A DNA stretch of 28,760 nucleotides from Pelagibacterales bacterium MED-G43 (lineage in GTDB: Bacteria; Pseudomonadota; Alphaproteobacteria; Pelagibacterales; Pelagibacteraceae): the NCBI GenBank assembly GCA_002457475.1, contig NTJK01000004.1:1-28760 (forward strand). Reading direction: 5' to 3'. The position numbers and the translations under genes are program-made. Positions 1 to 7,911 of the stretch are shown here, one piece after another; within the stretch, counting starts at the first letter, position 1; each line of letters opens with the position of its first letter. Under the pieces are notes generated by a model. The model was not told the origin of the DNA. It saw nothing but the letters and a program-made list of their open reading frames with translations, and did not search any database.

Positions 1-795
1 CTCCCATCGATGCCAGTTGAAATTTTAGGAATGAATGACTCTGTATATGCAGGCGCAGGATTTTTAGTTACTAGCGATGAAAATGAAGCAAAAAAAATGG
101 CAGAATTTAAACAAATGAATTCTGAAAAAACTAAAGTATTAGTTAAAGACAAAACAGCACTATTTGAGGACACTAAAAACAAGGACGAACTAAATATAAT
201 AATTAAGTCTGATGTTCAAGGTTCAAGTGAAGCATTAAAAATGGCAATAAATAAAATTAGCCATGATGAAGTTGAAGCAAAAATAATTCTTTCAGATATT
301 GGAATGATTAATGAAACAGATGTTTCTTTGGCCAAGGCTTCTAATGCAATACTAATAGGATTTAATGTTAAACCAAATAGAGAGGCAAAAAAATTAGCCG
401 AGGAACAAAAAGTAGATATTAAGTACTTTAATATTATTTATGAAGCACTTGATCATGTCTCAAAAGCCTTATCCGGTCTTCTAGAACCAGATATAAAAGA
501 AACAGTTTTAGGAAGTGCTGAGATTCAAAAAGTATTTTCAGTTTCAAGTGCTGGAAAAATTGCAGGATCTAAAGTCATGAATGGAGAAATAAAAAGTAAA
601 TCTAAAGCTAGAATTATAAGAGATGGAGTCGTGGTCTACACGGGAGAAATAGTAACGATCTTTAGGGAAAAGAATCAAGTAAAAGAAGTTGGAACAGGTT
701 TGGAATGCGGAATAAGCATTAAAGATTTTATAGACTTTAAGGAAAAAGATGTAATCGAGTCGTTTTTAGCAGAAGAAATACAAAGGACAATATAA
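1..795 (+). CDS. infB: Translation initiation factor IF-2, C-terminal part (5' end outside window)
   Basis: The frame is open from base 1, so this is the last 264 or so residues of a much longer gene; the ATG at base 10 is internal. The protein is a GTPase that brings initiator tRNA to the 30S subunit. What is visible matches IF-2 after its G domain: the PVEILG-type segment of domain II, the IF-2 core domain (IIIKSDVQGSSEAL, then DIGMINETDVSLAKAS), and the final beta-barrel domain that binds fMet-tRNA (ending in the CGISIKDFIDFKEKDVIE region). The stop codon TAA at 793-795 shares its last A with the ATG of rbfA, so the two are translationally coupled. The G domain lies upstream and cannot be checked here. 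Confidence 0.96.
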   Translation, partial: LPSMPVEILGMNDSVYAGAGFLVTSDENEAKKMAEFKQMNSEKTKVLVKDKTALFEDTKNKDELNIIIKSDVQGSSEALKMAINKISHDEVEAKIILSDIGMINETDVSLAKASNAILIGFNVKPNREAKKLAEEQKVDIKYFNIIYEALDHVSKALSGLLEPDIKETVLGSAEIQKVFSVSSAGKIAGSKVMNGEIKSKSKARIIRDGVVVYTGEIVTIFREKNQVKEVGTGLECGISIKDFIDFKEKDVIESFLAEEIQRTI

Positions 796-1193
796 TGGGA
801 AATCAATCATCACAAAGGCCATTTAGTCAGAGACAATTAAGAGTTGGCGAATTAGTAAAACAAAATTTAGGTGAATTGTTGATTAGAAATGAAGCTAAAA
901 TACCGTCTGTAAACTCTAAATTGATTACAGTAACTGAAGTTAGAATGACGCCTGATCTAAAAACAGCCAGGGTATATGTTATTCCCTTGGGAGGTACAGA
1001 AACCAAGGAAACAGTTAGGATCTTGACGGAATACTCACATCTTGTTAGAAAAGCCCTGTCTAAAAGGCTAGATATTAAGTTTCTTCCTAAACTCACTTTT
1101 GTAGAAGATAACTCATTTGAATATGCTGAAAAGATTGAAAAAATAATAAAGAAAATTAAGAAAAATGATAAAGAAAAAAAACGTTACAATTAA
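795..1193 (+). CDS. rbfA: 30S ribosome-binding factor RbfA
   Basis: This 132-residue protein fits the RbfA family, a KH-fold factor for late 30S maturation and cold adaptation. The N-terminus has the typical SQRQLRVGELVKQNLGELL segment, followed by a TVTEVRMTPDLKTARVYVIPLG core and a KFLPKLTFVEDNSFEYAEKIE C-terminal segment. It ends in a lysine-rich tail ([19 protein letters not shown]). It follows infB with a one-base stop/start overlap, the usual bacterial order. Its 3' end overlaps rpsO by 29 bases in another frame, which is unusual. In most alphaproteobacteria truB lies between rbfA and rpsO, and it is absent here, so the lysine-rich tail may be a product of that deletion. Confidence 0.95.
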   Translation: MGNQSSQRPFSQRQLRVGELVKQNLGELLIRNEAKIPSVNSKLITVTEVRMTPDLKTARVYVIPLGGTETKETVRILTEYSHLVRKALSKRLDIKFLPKLTFVEDNSFEYAEKIEKIIKKIKKNDKEKKRYN

Positions 1194-1425
1194 ATCACTA
1201 GCCATTCATGAAAAAGATGTAGGCTCAACAGAAGTACAAATAGGATTGCTTACAGATAAAATAGCAAAATTATCAGAGCATTTTAAAATTTTTAAAAAAG
1301 ATAAACACTCAACTATAGGTTTGACTAAATCAGTAAATAAAAGAAAAAAGCTTCTTACATACCTTAAAAAGAAAAATGTTGAGTCCTATCAAAAGGTCAT
1401 CAAACAATTAAATTTAAGGAAATAA
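1165..1425 (+). CDS. rpsO: 30S ribosomal protein S15
   Basis: This 86-residue protein is S15, a primary 16S rRNA-binding protein of the platform. The family core is clear: the [14 protein letters not shown] segment, the H-x6-DKHS region ([14 protein letters not shown]), and the ending [27 protein letters not shown]. Aligned by eye to E. coli S15 (89 residues) the protein is essentially full length from the ATG at 1165, so the start is probably right and the 29-base overlap with rbfA is real. The stop TAA (1423-1425) shares a base with the ATG of pnp. The rpsO-pnp pairing is conserved in many bacteria. There is no spacer in which an S15 autoregulatory leader could sit, other than inside rbfA. 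Confidence 0.97.
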   Translation: MIKKKNVTIKSLAIHEKDVGSTEVQIGLLTDKIAKLSEHFKIFKKDKHSTIGLTKSVNKRKKLLTYLKKKNVESYQKVIKQLNLRK

Positions 1426-3497
1426 TGTTTAAAATACATAAAGAAGAATTAGAAGTTAATGGTAAAAAATTAACTTTAGAGACAGGAAAAGTAGCTCGTC
1501 AAGCTGATGGTGCAATTATAGCAAGTTTAGGTGAAACAGTTGTAATAGCAACGGTAGTAGGAGCAAAAAGATTAAAAGATGGACAAGATTATTTTCCTTT
1601 GTCTGTAAATTATCAAGAAAAGTTTTATGCTGCTGGAAAAATCCCAGGTGGATATTTTAAGAGAGAAGCGAGACCTACCGAAGCAGAAACGTTAATTTCA
1701 AGGTTAATAGACAGACCTATAAGACCTTTATTTCCTTCAAGCTTTTTAAATGAAGTACAATTACTTCCAACAGTTTTATCGTACGACGGCGACAATCAAC
1801 CAGACATTTTATCTATAATTGCATCTTCAGCTGCTTTAGCAATATCTGGCTTGCCTTTTCAAGGACCTATAGCTGCGAGTAGAGTTGGTTATAAAGATGG
1901 TAAATATTTATTAAATCCTTCGATAGAAGAATTAAAAGACTCAGAATTAGATCTTGTTGTAGCTGGAACCAAAGATGCAGTCTTGATGGTAGAGTCAGAA
2001 ACAACTGGATTGTCAGAAAAAGTTATGCTTGATGCAGTAAAATTTGGACATGAAAAATTTGTTCCAATTATTGAAGCAATTGAAAAACTTTCAAAAAAAG
2101 CCAGCAAACCTAAATGGGAAGTTGAAGAGATTGACCATTCGAATGTTAAAAAACAAATTGTAGATAAATTTGAAGCTGGATTAAGGAGTGCATTTAAGGA
2201 AATAGATAAGAAAAAAAGATCTACCGCTATTTCAGAGATAGAAGTTCAATGTAAAGAAATGTTCGCAGAAGACGAAGCTATTACAGAAAATCAAGCTATG
2301 GCACAACTTAAATCTCTAGAAAAAGACATTGTTAGGACTGCGATTTTAAAAGATAAGAAAAGAATTGACGGAAGAGGTTTAGCTGATGTTAGACAAATTA
2401 AATGTGAAGTAGGAGTCTTACCAAGAACTCATGGGTCCGCTCTTTTTACAAGAGGAGAGACACAAGCTTTAGTAGTAACAACATTAGGCATGACTGATGA
2501 TGAACAAAGATTAGAAAGTCTGGAGGGAATGCAAAGATCTAATTTTATGTTGCATTATAACTTTCCACCTTTTTCAGTAGGAGAATGTGGAAGAATAGGA
2601 ACAGGAAGAAGAGAGATTGGACATGGAAAGTTAGCATGGAGAGCGATCAACTCATCATTACCATTAAAAGAAAACTTTCCTTATACATTAAGAGTTGTCT
2701 CGGAAATAACAGAGTCTAATGGCTCCTCATCTATGGCAACAGTTTGTGGAACATCATTGTCATTAATGGATGCAGGTGTTCCGATTAAAGAACCTGTAGC
2801 TGGGATTGCAATGGGACTGATAAAAGAAGGCGATGATTTTTCCGTTCTCTCAGACATTCTAGGTGACGAGGATCATTTAGGAGATATGGACTTTAAAGTA
2901 GCAGGTACAAAAAATGGCATAACATCACTTCAGATGGATATTAAAATTACAGGTATAACATTTGAAATTATGGAAAAAGCTTTAGATCAAGCTAAAGGTG
3001 GTAGAGAATATATTCTTGGTGAAATGAATAAAGCTCTTAAAACTTCAAGAAAGGAATTTTCTAAACACACTCCTAAGATGGAGACAATTAAAGTAGATAA
3101 AAAAGATATCGCAACAGTTATAGGCAAAGGTGGAGCGACTATTAGAGAAATTGTAGAAACTTCAGGCGCTAAAGTAGACGTGAAAGACACAGGCGAAGTT
3201 ACAGTTGCAGCTCCGGACGAAGCCTCTAGGAATAAGGCAATTGAATTCATTAAAAGCTTAATTGCTAAGCCTGAAATGGGAAAAATCTATAAAGGCAAAG
3301 TTGTGAAAATTATGGAGTTTGGTGCCTTTGTTAATTTTTTAGGAAAACAAGATGGCTTAGTTCACATCTCAGAACTAGCCGATAAAAGAGTGGCCAAAGT
3401 GGGAGATGTTGTGAAAGAAGGCGATGAAGTTTCAGTAAAAGTTGTTGGATTTGACAGAGGAAAAGTTAAGTTATCAATGAAACAAGCTTCTAATTAA
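1425..3497 (+). CDS. pnp: Polyribonucleotide nucleotidyltransferase (PNPase)
   Basis: PNPase degrades RNA 3' to 5' by phosphorolysis as a trimer and takes part in mRNA turnover. At 690 residues it is close to the usual length. Domain order is: first RNase PH-like domain ([20 protein letters not shown] near residues 21-40, with [12 protein letters not shown] sequence near 78-83), a helical linker, the second RNase PH domain, then KH and S1 domains. The active-site segment [18 protein letters not shown] starts at residue 477; D481 and D487 match the catalytic aspartates known as D486 and D492 in E. coli. The KH loop VIGKGG is at about 565-570, and S1 runs from about 619 to the end ([19 protein letters not shown]). 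It is translationally coupled to rpsO and is the last gene of the operon. Confidence 0.98.
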   Translation: MFKIHKEELEVNGKKLTLETGKVARQADGAIIASLGETVVIATVVGAKRLKDGQDYFPLSVNYQEKFYAAGKIPGGYFKREARPTEAETLISRLIDRPIRPLFPSSFLNEVQLLPTVLSYDGDNQPDILSIIASSAALAISGLPFQGPIAASRVGYKDGKYLLNPSIEELKDSELDLVVAGTKDAVLMVESETTGLSEKVMLDAVKFGHEKFVPIIEAIEKLSKKASKPKWEVEEIDHSNVKKQIVDKFEAGLRSAFKEIDKKKRSTAISEIEVQCKEMFAEDEAITENQAMAQLKSLEKDIVRTAILKDKKRIDGRGLADVRQIKCEVGVLPRTHGSALFTRGETQALVVTTLGMTDDEQRLESLEGMQRSNFMLHYNFPPFSVGECGRIGTGRREIGHGKLAWRAINSSLPLKENFPYTLRVVSEITESNGSSSMATVCGTSLSLMDAGVPIKEPVAGIAMGLIKEGDDFSVLSDILGDEDHLGDMDFKVAGTKNGITSLQMDIKITGITFEIMEKALDQAKGGREYILGEMNKALKTSRKEFSKHTPKMETIKVDKKDIATVIGKGGATIREIVETSGAKVDVKDTGEVTVAAPDEASRNKAIEFIKSLIAKPEMGKIYKGKVVKIMEFGAFVNFLGKQDGLVHISELADKRVAKVGDVVKEGDEVSVKVVGFDRGKVKLSMKQASN

Positions 3498-3535
3498 TCT
3501 AAATCTAGATTAAAAAAATTTAACTGCAATTTTTT
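3494..3535 (+). terminator. Possible AT-only terminator region after pnp
   Basis: Directly at the pnp stop, TTAATCTA (3494-3501) and TAGATTAA (3506-3513) form an 8-bp stem with an AATC loop. It is followed at once by AAAAAATT / AATTTTTT arms around a TAACTGC loop, ending in a T-rich run. The stems lack G+C strength, so this is a weak Rho-independent terminator at best. The position, between the pnp operon and an unrelated gene, fits a termination role. Confidence 0.35.
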
Positions 3536-3575
3536 ATTTAAAATTTTTATTCAATGAATTAAATTATAGTTACAT

Positions 3576-4340
3576 ATGATTAGTTCTTTTAAAAAGATAT
3601 CATCAAAATACACAGGTTTGTTAATAAGGATGGATGATATTAGTGATTGTATGAATTGGAAAATCATGGATATGTGTGAGACACTTTTTGATAAATACAA
3701 TATAAAGCCTTTGCTTGGTGTTATACCTTTAAACAAAGACCCTGATTTATTGAAACTTTCAAAAAACACTGAATTTTGGAGTAGAGTTAAAAACTGGGAA
3801 AAAAAGGGCTGGGAAATAACAATGCATGGTTGCAATCATCTGTATACTCAGAAATCATTCAAAAAAGATATTTTTAATTATGGTGGGGACTCTGAATTTT
3901 ACGGTTTAGATTATTTAACCCAACTAAATAAAATTAAAATTGGCTTAGAGGAATTTAAAAAAAGAAAAATTAATATTAGAAGCTTTTTTGCACCTAATCA
4001 TATTTATGACGAAAATACTTTAAAAGCTCTAAAGGACTCAGATATTAAAATTATTATTGATGGTTATGGATTATTTCCATTCTACAAAAATGAAATCCTA
4101 TTCATACCTCAGTTGTTTTATAAAGAAATTTTCTTACCATTTGGAATTCAGTCTACTCAGATGCATGTCAATGAATGGAATGAAAGTAATTTTAAAGATT
4201 TTAGTTTATTTGTAAGTAAAAATTGTAAAAAAATTGTTGATTTAGATTATGTTATTGAAATAACAAACCCAAATAAAATACAAAACTGCTTAAACTATCT
4301 TGTAGAAAAGAGTCTTAAAACTTTAAGATTTTTTAGATAG
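3576..4340 (+). CDS. DUF2334 / NodB-like polysaccharide deacetylase-family protein
   Basis: This 254-residue protein has metal-site motifs like those of the NodB/DUF2334 carbohydrate esterase fold. LLIRMDDI holds an Asp pair (D20, D21) after the first strand, EITMHGCNH holds the H-x3-H pair (H84, H88), and SFFAPNH at 137-142 is the later strand motif. Members remove N- or O-acetyl groups from polysaccharides, but DUF2334 proteins are mostly uncharacterised and the substrate here is unknown. There is no clear signal peptide, so it may act in the cytoplasm, perhaps on a surface-glycan precursor. It stands alone, 78 bases after pnp and 2 bases from the convergent fabI stop. It has no functional link to either neighbour and may be a lineage-specific insertion. 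Family assignment is fairly sure; function is not. Confidence 0.7.
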   Translation: MISSFKKISSKYTGLLIRMDDISDCMNWKIMDMCETLFDKYNIKPLLGVIPLNKDPDLLKLSKNTEFWSRVKNWEKKGWEITMHGCNHLYTQKSFKKDIFNYGGDSEFYGLDYLTQLNKIKIGLEEFKKRKINIRSFFAPNHIYDENTLKALKDSDIKIIIDGYGLFPFYKNEILFIPQLFYKEIFLPFGIQSTQMHVNEWNESNFKDFSLFVSKNCKKIVDLDYVIEITNPNKIQNCLNYLVEKSLKTLRFFR

Positions 4341-4342
4341 TA

Positions 4343-5128
4343 TTACGAAATGTTTTTAGGATCGGGCATTCCTACTTTATTATATCCAGCGTCTACATAA
4401 TGAATTTCACCTGTAACGCCAGCTGCTAAATCACTACACAAGTATAGTGCAGAGTTACCTACATCGTGGATATCAACATTTCTTTTTAAAAAAGAATGAT
4501 CTTCATTCCACTTATATAAAAATTTTGCATCTCCGATAGCGGAGGCTGCTAACGTCTTAATTGGACCTGCACTAATTGCATTTACTCTAATTTTTTTCTT
4601 ACCCAAATCTCTTGCAAGATATTTTACACTCGCCTCAAGAGCTGATTTACAAACTCCCATAACATTATAATTAGGAATTGCTTTTGTAGACTCGTATGTA
4701 AGAGTTAACAGGCTTCCTTCTTCTTTCATTATTTTAGAAGCCTCTTTAGCCACTTCCGTAAATGAAAAGCATGAGATAAGCATACTTCTGAGAAAATTTT
4801 CTCTTGATGTATTTAAATATTCGCCAGAAAGTTCAGATTTATCAGAGAAAGCAACAGCATGAACCACAAAATCTATTTTACCCCATTTATTTTTAATGTC
4901 TTCAAAAAGTTTTATAACATCTTCTTTTTTTTCAACATCACAACTAAAAGTCACTTTGGAATTTAATTTTTCTGCTAAAGGTATAACTCTTTTTTTTAAT
5001 GCATCACCAAGGTATGTAAAAGCTAGTTCAGCACCTGCTTCAGCTAGTTTTTGAGAAATTCCCCATGCAATAGACCTTTCATTGGCCACTCCCATGATTA
5101 ATCCCTTTTTACCTTTCATTAAATTCAT
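4343..5128 (-). CDS. fabI: Enoyl-[acyl-carrier-protein] reductase (NADH), FabI
   Basis: FabI reduces trans-2-enoyl-ACP in the last step of each fatty acid elongation cycle. The 261-residue protein has the FabI-type nucleotide-binding segment GVANERSIAWG (13-23) rather than the plain short-chain-dehydrogenase GxxxGxG. It also has the active-site tyrosines Y145 (LTYES) and Y154, with K161 in YNVMGVCK, matching Y146, Y156 and K163 of E. coli. The C-terminal GPIKTLAASAI region is the substrate-binding loop. The start could be the fourth codon (M4) instead. It is the third gene of fabA-fabB-fabI, 3 bases after the fabB stop. This order beside irr is typical of alphaproteobacteria. Confidence 0.97.
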   Translation of the reverse strand: MNLMKGKKGLIMGVANERSIAWGISQKLAEAGAELAFTYLGDALKKRVIPLAEKLNSKVTFSCDVEKKEDVIKLFEDIKNKWGKIDFVVHAVAFSDKSELSGEYLNTSRENFLRSMLISCFSFTEVAKEASKIMKEEGSLLTLTYESTKAIPNYNVMGVCKSALEASVKYLARDLGKKKIRVNAISAGPIKTLAASAIGDAKFLYKWNEDHSFLKRNVDIHDVGNSALYLCSDLAAGVTGEIHYVDAGYNKVGMPDPKNIS

Positions 5129-5131
5129 TAA

Positions 5132-6343
5132 TTAGACCTTTTCAAAAACCAATGTTGCGTTAGTTCCACCGAAACCAAAACTATTTGACATTACAGAGTT
5201 CAATTCAATTCCTTTTTCAACTTGAGTAACTATAGGATATTTCTTTGCCTCTTCATCCATTTCAGTTATATTTGCAGAAGCAGCTATAAAATTATTTTTC
5301 ATCATTATTAAAGAGTAAATAGCCTCATGAACGGAGGTGGCCCCAAGAGAATGACCAGCTAAAGATTTTGTAGAACTAATTTTAGGTTTATAATCACCAA
5401 AGGCCTCTCCCAATGCTTTTAATTCAGTTATGTCCCCAACAGGAGTTGATGTACCATGCGTGTTTATGTAGTCGATTTTATTCTTTGCAGTACTTAAAGC
5501 CATTTTCATACATCTCACCGCACCCTCACCAGATGGTGCAACCATATCGTAACCATCGGATGTAGCACCATAACCTGTAATTTCAGCGTATACTTTTGCA
5601 CCTCTTGCTTTTGCATGCTCATATTCTTCTAAAACTACTACACCACCACCACCAGAAATGACAAAGCCATCTCTAGTTTTATCATAAGGCCTTGAGGCTT
5701 TTTCAGGAGTACTATTATATTTTGATGATAATGCTGTCATTGCATCAAACATTGCAGTCATAGCAAAATGAACCTCATCACTTCCTCCTGCAAAGATAAT
5801 TTTTTGCTTACCAAGTTGAATTAATTCCATTCCATTGCCTATACAGTGACCACTGGTTGCGCATGCAGAACTAATTGTGTAATTAACTCCCTTAATCTTA
5901 AAAGGGACCGCTAAAGTCGCCGAAGCTGTACTAGACATTGTTCTAGGTACAACAAACGGACCCATTCTTTTGGGATTTTTATCTCTCGTTTTATCTGCTG
6001 CTAGGATTACATTTTCTATTGAAGGACCACCAGAACCCATAATCATTCCAGTAGAAACGTTGCTTATATCTTTTTCTTCTAACCCAGAGTCTTTTACAGC
6101 TTCATTCATAGATATAAAATTATAAGCTGAGCCTGGGCCCATAAATCTTATAAATTTTCTATCGACATGATCTTCAAGTTTAATATTTGGTTTGCCATGA
6201 ACATGGCTTTTTAAATTATATTCTTTATATTCTTCAGAAAATGTAATTCCTGATTTTGAATTTAATAGAGACTTATAAACTTCATCTTGATTATTTCCAA
6301 GGCACGAGACCACACCAACACCTGTTATGACTACTCTTTTCAT
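5132..6343 (-). CDS. fabB: 3-oxoacyl-[acyl-carrier-protein] synthase I (KAS I), FabB
   Basis: FabB condenses malonyl-ACP with acyl-ACP and is needed to elongate the cis-3-decenoyl product of FabA. The 403-residue protein carries the KAS catalytic triad: C161 in [16 protein letters not shown]296 in [11 protein letters not shown], and H331 in [18 protein letters not shown]326 of SSTKSLAG is also present. The C-terminal glycine motif [14 protein letters not shown] is intact. Pairing with fabA favours FabB over FabF. Its start overlaps the fabA stop by four bases (ATGA type), so the two are probably translationally coupled. Confidence 0.97.
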   Translation of the reverse strand: MKRVVITGVGVVSCLGNNQDEVYKSLLNSKSGITFSEEYKEYNLKSHVHGKPNIKLEDHVDRKFIRFMGPGSAYNFISMNEAVKDSGLEEKDISNVSTGMIMGSGGPSIENVILAADKTRDKNPKRMGPFVVPRTMSSTASATLAVPFKIKGVNYTISSACATSGHCIGNGMELIQLGKQKIIFAGGSDEVHFAMTAMFDAMTALSSKYNSTPEKASRPYDKTRDGFVISGGGGVVVLEEYEHAKARGAKVYAEITGYGATSDGYDMVAPSGEGAVRCMKMALSTAKNKIDYINTHGTSTPVGDITELKALGEAFGDYKPKISSTKSLAGHSLGATSVHEAIYSLIMMKNNFIAASANITEMDEEAKKYPIVTQVEKGIELNSVMSNSFGFGGTNATLVFEKV

Positions 6344-6843
6344 GATCTAAACAATCCTACTTTTAAATTTTCTGCTTTATAAATTATTTTATCATCTGCA
6401 CTTAAAATTCCATTAGCTAAACCAACTGTGGTACCCTCTTTTTTAAGAATTCTTTTCATATTTATCTCATATGTTGCCATTTTAACTTTTTTAAGCACTT
6501 CACCTGTAAATTTAACAGAGTTTACACCTAATGCTCTTCCTTTTCCAGGTTCACCCGTCCATCCTAGAAAGAAACCAACTAGCTGCCACATTGCATCTAG
6601 TCCTAGACAGCCCGGCATAACAGGGTCACCCTGAAAATGACAATTAAAAAACCATAAATTATCCTTAATATCAAGCTCTGCTTTAATGATACCTTTTTTA
6701 AATTCACCATTTTTATTGTCAATTTGAGTAATTCTATCGAACATCAACATTGGAGGAAGTGGCAGTTTAGCATTTCCTTCCCCAAATAATTCACCTTTAC
6801 CGCAAGCTATTAACTCATCAAATGTGAAACTATTTTTTTGCAT
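6340..6843 (-). CDS. fabA: 3-hydroxydecanoyl-ACP dehydratase/isomerase, FabA
   Basis: FabA dehydrates 3-hydroxydecanoyl-ACP and isomerises the trans-2 to the cis-3 double bond, the branch point to unsaturated fatty acids. The 167-residue, single hot-dog-fold protein has the FabA active-site segment [20 protein letters not shown], with catalytic H69 and D83. It is the first gene of fabA-fabB-fabI and is transcribed away from irr across a 92-base gap. That gap contains an ICE-like palindrome (6894-6910), so the fab operon could be affected by the same regulator. I infer this from position only. Confidence 0.97.
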   Translation of the reverse strand: MQKNSFTFDELIACGKGELFGEGNAKLPLPPMLMFDRITQIDNKNGEFKKGIIKAELDIKDNLWFFNCHFQGDPVMPGCLGLDAMWQLVGFFLGWTGEPGKGRALGVNSVKFTGEVLKKVKMATYEINMKRILKKEGTTVGLANGILSADDKIIYKAENLKVGLFRS

Positions 6844-6893
6844 AATTAAAAATAACTTTTACTTGATTTATGAAATTAATTATATATATATAG

Positions 6894-6910
6894 TTTAGAA
6901 CGATTATAAT
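6894..6910. promoter_or_regulatory. ICE-like (Irr) box in the fabA/irr divergent gap
   Basis: TTTAGAA-CGA-TTATAAT resembles the alphaproteobacterial iron control element TTTAGAA-N3-TTCTAAA, with a perfect left half and a right half of lower quality (4 of 7). It lies 25 bases before the irr ATG and 50 bases before the fabA ATG, after a 12-base TA repeat (6881-6892). Irr autoregulation is known in the family. The same arrangement recurs upstream of the rubrerythrin gene, which strengthens the call. Confidence 0.5.
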
Positions 6911-6935
6911 CTATATTATAGAAAATTAAGTAAAA

Positions 6936-7364
6936 ATGGATAAAAAAAAAGACTTTGCTAGTAAACTAAGGTCATCAGGTTTAAGACCAACTAAACAAAG
7001 ATTAAAGCTGGCTGAATTATTATTCAACAGAGAAAAAACTTTTCACTTTAATGTTGAAAATATTGATAAAGCAATTAACAAAAAAAATTCAGAAGAGAAG
7101 ATTGCTTTGGCAACTATTTACAACACAATACATGCTTTCAAAAAAGCTGGTCATCTAAAAGAGATTTTTATTAAAGAAGGTAAAAGTTATTTTGATACCA
7201 ACACAACCTCTCACCATCATTTTTATGATGAAGTGAACAATGAATTAACAGACATTGAAAATAATAAAATTGAATTAAAAAAATTTCCGACTCCACCAAA
7301 AGGGAAATCTATAAAAGATGTTAATGTTATCATTAACATTGATAATGATAATCAAAAGCACTAG
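6936..7364 (+). CDS. irr: Fur-family transcriptional regulator, Irr type
   Basis: This 142-residue regulator has the Fur-family winged helix (LRSSGLRPTKQRLKLAELLF, residues 11-30; IALATIYNTIHAFKKAGHLKEI, 56-77) followed by a dimerisation domain with the HHHF motif (93-96) typical of Irr, Fur and PerR. It has no cysteines at all. It therefore lacks both the CxxC zinc motifs of classic Fur/PerR and the N-terminal haem-regulatory Cys motif of Bradyrhizobium Irr; other Irr proteins (rhizobial) also lack the latter. Irr acts under iron limitation and is inactivated or degraded with haem. Its place beside fabA-fabB-fabI is a known alphaproteobacterial arrangement and supports Irr over Fur, PerR or Zur. 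The ICE-like boxes on both sides suggest autoregulation and control of the rubrerythrin operon. Confidence 0.85.
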   Translation: MDKKKDFASKLRSSGLRPTKQRLKLAELLFNREKTFHFNVENIDKAINKKNSEEKIALATIYNTIHAFKKAGHLKEIFIKEGKSYFDTNTTSHHHFYDEVNNELTDIENNKIELKKFPTPPKGKSIKDVNVIINIDNDNQKH

Positions 7365-7381
7365 TTTATAATCATTCTAAA
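7365..7381. promoter_or_regulatory. ICE-like box 1 upstream of rubrerythrin
   Basis: TTTATAA-TCA-TTCTAAA begins the base after the irr stop and differs from TTTAGAA-N3-TTCTAAA at one fixed position. It ends 4 bases before a TTGACA -35 element. Its centre is 32 bases from that of box 2, about three helical turns, so both sites face the same side of the DNA. This fits cooperative binding by a Fur-family dimer. Confidence 0.65.
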
Positions 7382-7385
7382 GTAC

Positions 7386-7413
7386 TTGACATATATTTTA
7401 GAATCATTATAAG
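7386..7413 (+). promoter_or_regulatory. Sigma70-type promoter of the rubrerythrin operon
   Basis: A consensus -35, TTGACA (7386-7391), and a near-consensus -10, TATAAG (7408-7413), are separated by 16 bases and lie 27 bases before the rubrerythrin ATG. The -10 element falls inside ICE-like box 2 and the -35 lies just after box 1. A regulator bound at both would block RNA polymerase, so repression is the simplest reading. Confidence 0.7.
7397..7413. promoter_or_regulatory. ICE-like box 2 overlapping the rubrerythrin -10
   Basis: TTTAGAA-TCA-TTATAAG has a perfect left half and a right half with three differences from TTCTAAA. It is almost the reverse complement of box 1, so the pair forms a 17-base inverted repeat with two differing positions around the -35. 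It covers the whole -10 element of the promoter. Confidence 0.6.
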
Positions 7414-7440
7414 TTTAATGATAACAATAAAGGAGTATAC

Positions 7441-7857
7441 ATGGCACTTAAAGGATCAAAAACAGAAGAAAACTTAAAAGCTGCTTTTGCAGGTGAAAGC
7501 CAAGCTAACCGAAGATATCTTTACTTCGCACAAAAAGCTGACGTAGAAGGTTATAATGATGTTGCATCAGTATTCAGATCAACAGCAGAGGGTGAAACAG
7601 GTCATGCTCATGGTCACTTAGAATATTTAGAGGAAGTAGGTGATCCTGCAACTGGTAAACCTATCGGCGAAACAAAAGCAAATTTAGCTTCAGCTGTTGC
7701 GGGAGAGACACACGAGTATACAGATATGTATCCTGGTATGGCAAAGACAGCTAGAGATGAAGGTTTTGATGAAATAGCGGATTGGTTTGAAACGCTTGCT
7801 AAAGCAGAAAAATCTCACGCAGGTAAATTTCAAAAAACATTAGAGTCAATTAAGTAA
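7441..7857 (+). CDS. Rubrerythrin-type diiron peroxidase without rubredoxin domain
   Basis: Rubrerythrins reduce hydrogen peroxide at a non-haem diiron centre. The 138-residue protein is only the four-helix ferritin-like domain. Likely ligands are E19 (AGESQANRRY), E52 and H55 (AEGETGH), E89 and E92 (AGETHEY), and E123 and H126 (KAEKSH), matching the Glu/His pattern of the family. The C-terminal rubredoxin domain with its two CxxC motifs, present in the classic protein of about 190 residues, is missing, so a separate electron donor is needed. It has a strong Shine-Dalgarno (AAGGAG at 7430-7435, five bases before ATG), rare among neighbours, which suggests high expression. It is the first gene of an operon with a CCG Fe-S protein and DUF3501, downstream of irr. 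Confidence 0.9.
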   Translation: MALKGSKTEENLKAAFAGESQANRRYLYFAQKADVEGYNDVASVFRSTAEGETGHAHGHLEYLEEVGDPATGKPIGETKANLASAVAGETHEYTDMYPGMAKTARDEGFDEIADWFETLAKAEKSHAGKFQKTLESIK

Positions 7858-7864
7858 TCTAAAA

Positions 7865-7896
7865 TTTTGTGGTGGAGCTTTTGTTCCACCATAAAA
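7865..7896 (+). other. Stable intra-operon RNA hairpin after rubrerythrin
   Basis: Starting 7 bases after the rubrerythrin stop, arm 7865-7878 (TTTTGTGGTGGAGC) pairs with arm 7883-7896 (GTTCCACCATAAAA) around a TTTT loop, giving 14 pairs with two G-U wobbles. The T run is before and the A run after the GC core, the reverse of a Rho-independent terminator on either strand. It ends 15 bases before the next ATG. It is better explained as an mRNA 3'-end stabiliser or processing site that raises rubrerythrin above the downstream genes. Confidence 0.6.
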
Positions 7897-7911
7897 AATC
7901 AAAGAAAAAAA

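Noticed and set aside
6881..6892. TA repeat as a microsatellite of interest
   Set aside because: Only 12 bases, expected in such AT-rich spacer DNA.
7867..7911. TTG start extending the CCG Fe-S protein by 15 codons
   Set aside because: The extension lies within a strong hairpin and encodes an atypical leader; ATG 7912 gives a family-like N-terminus.
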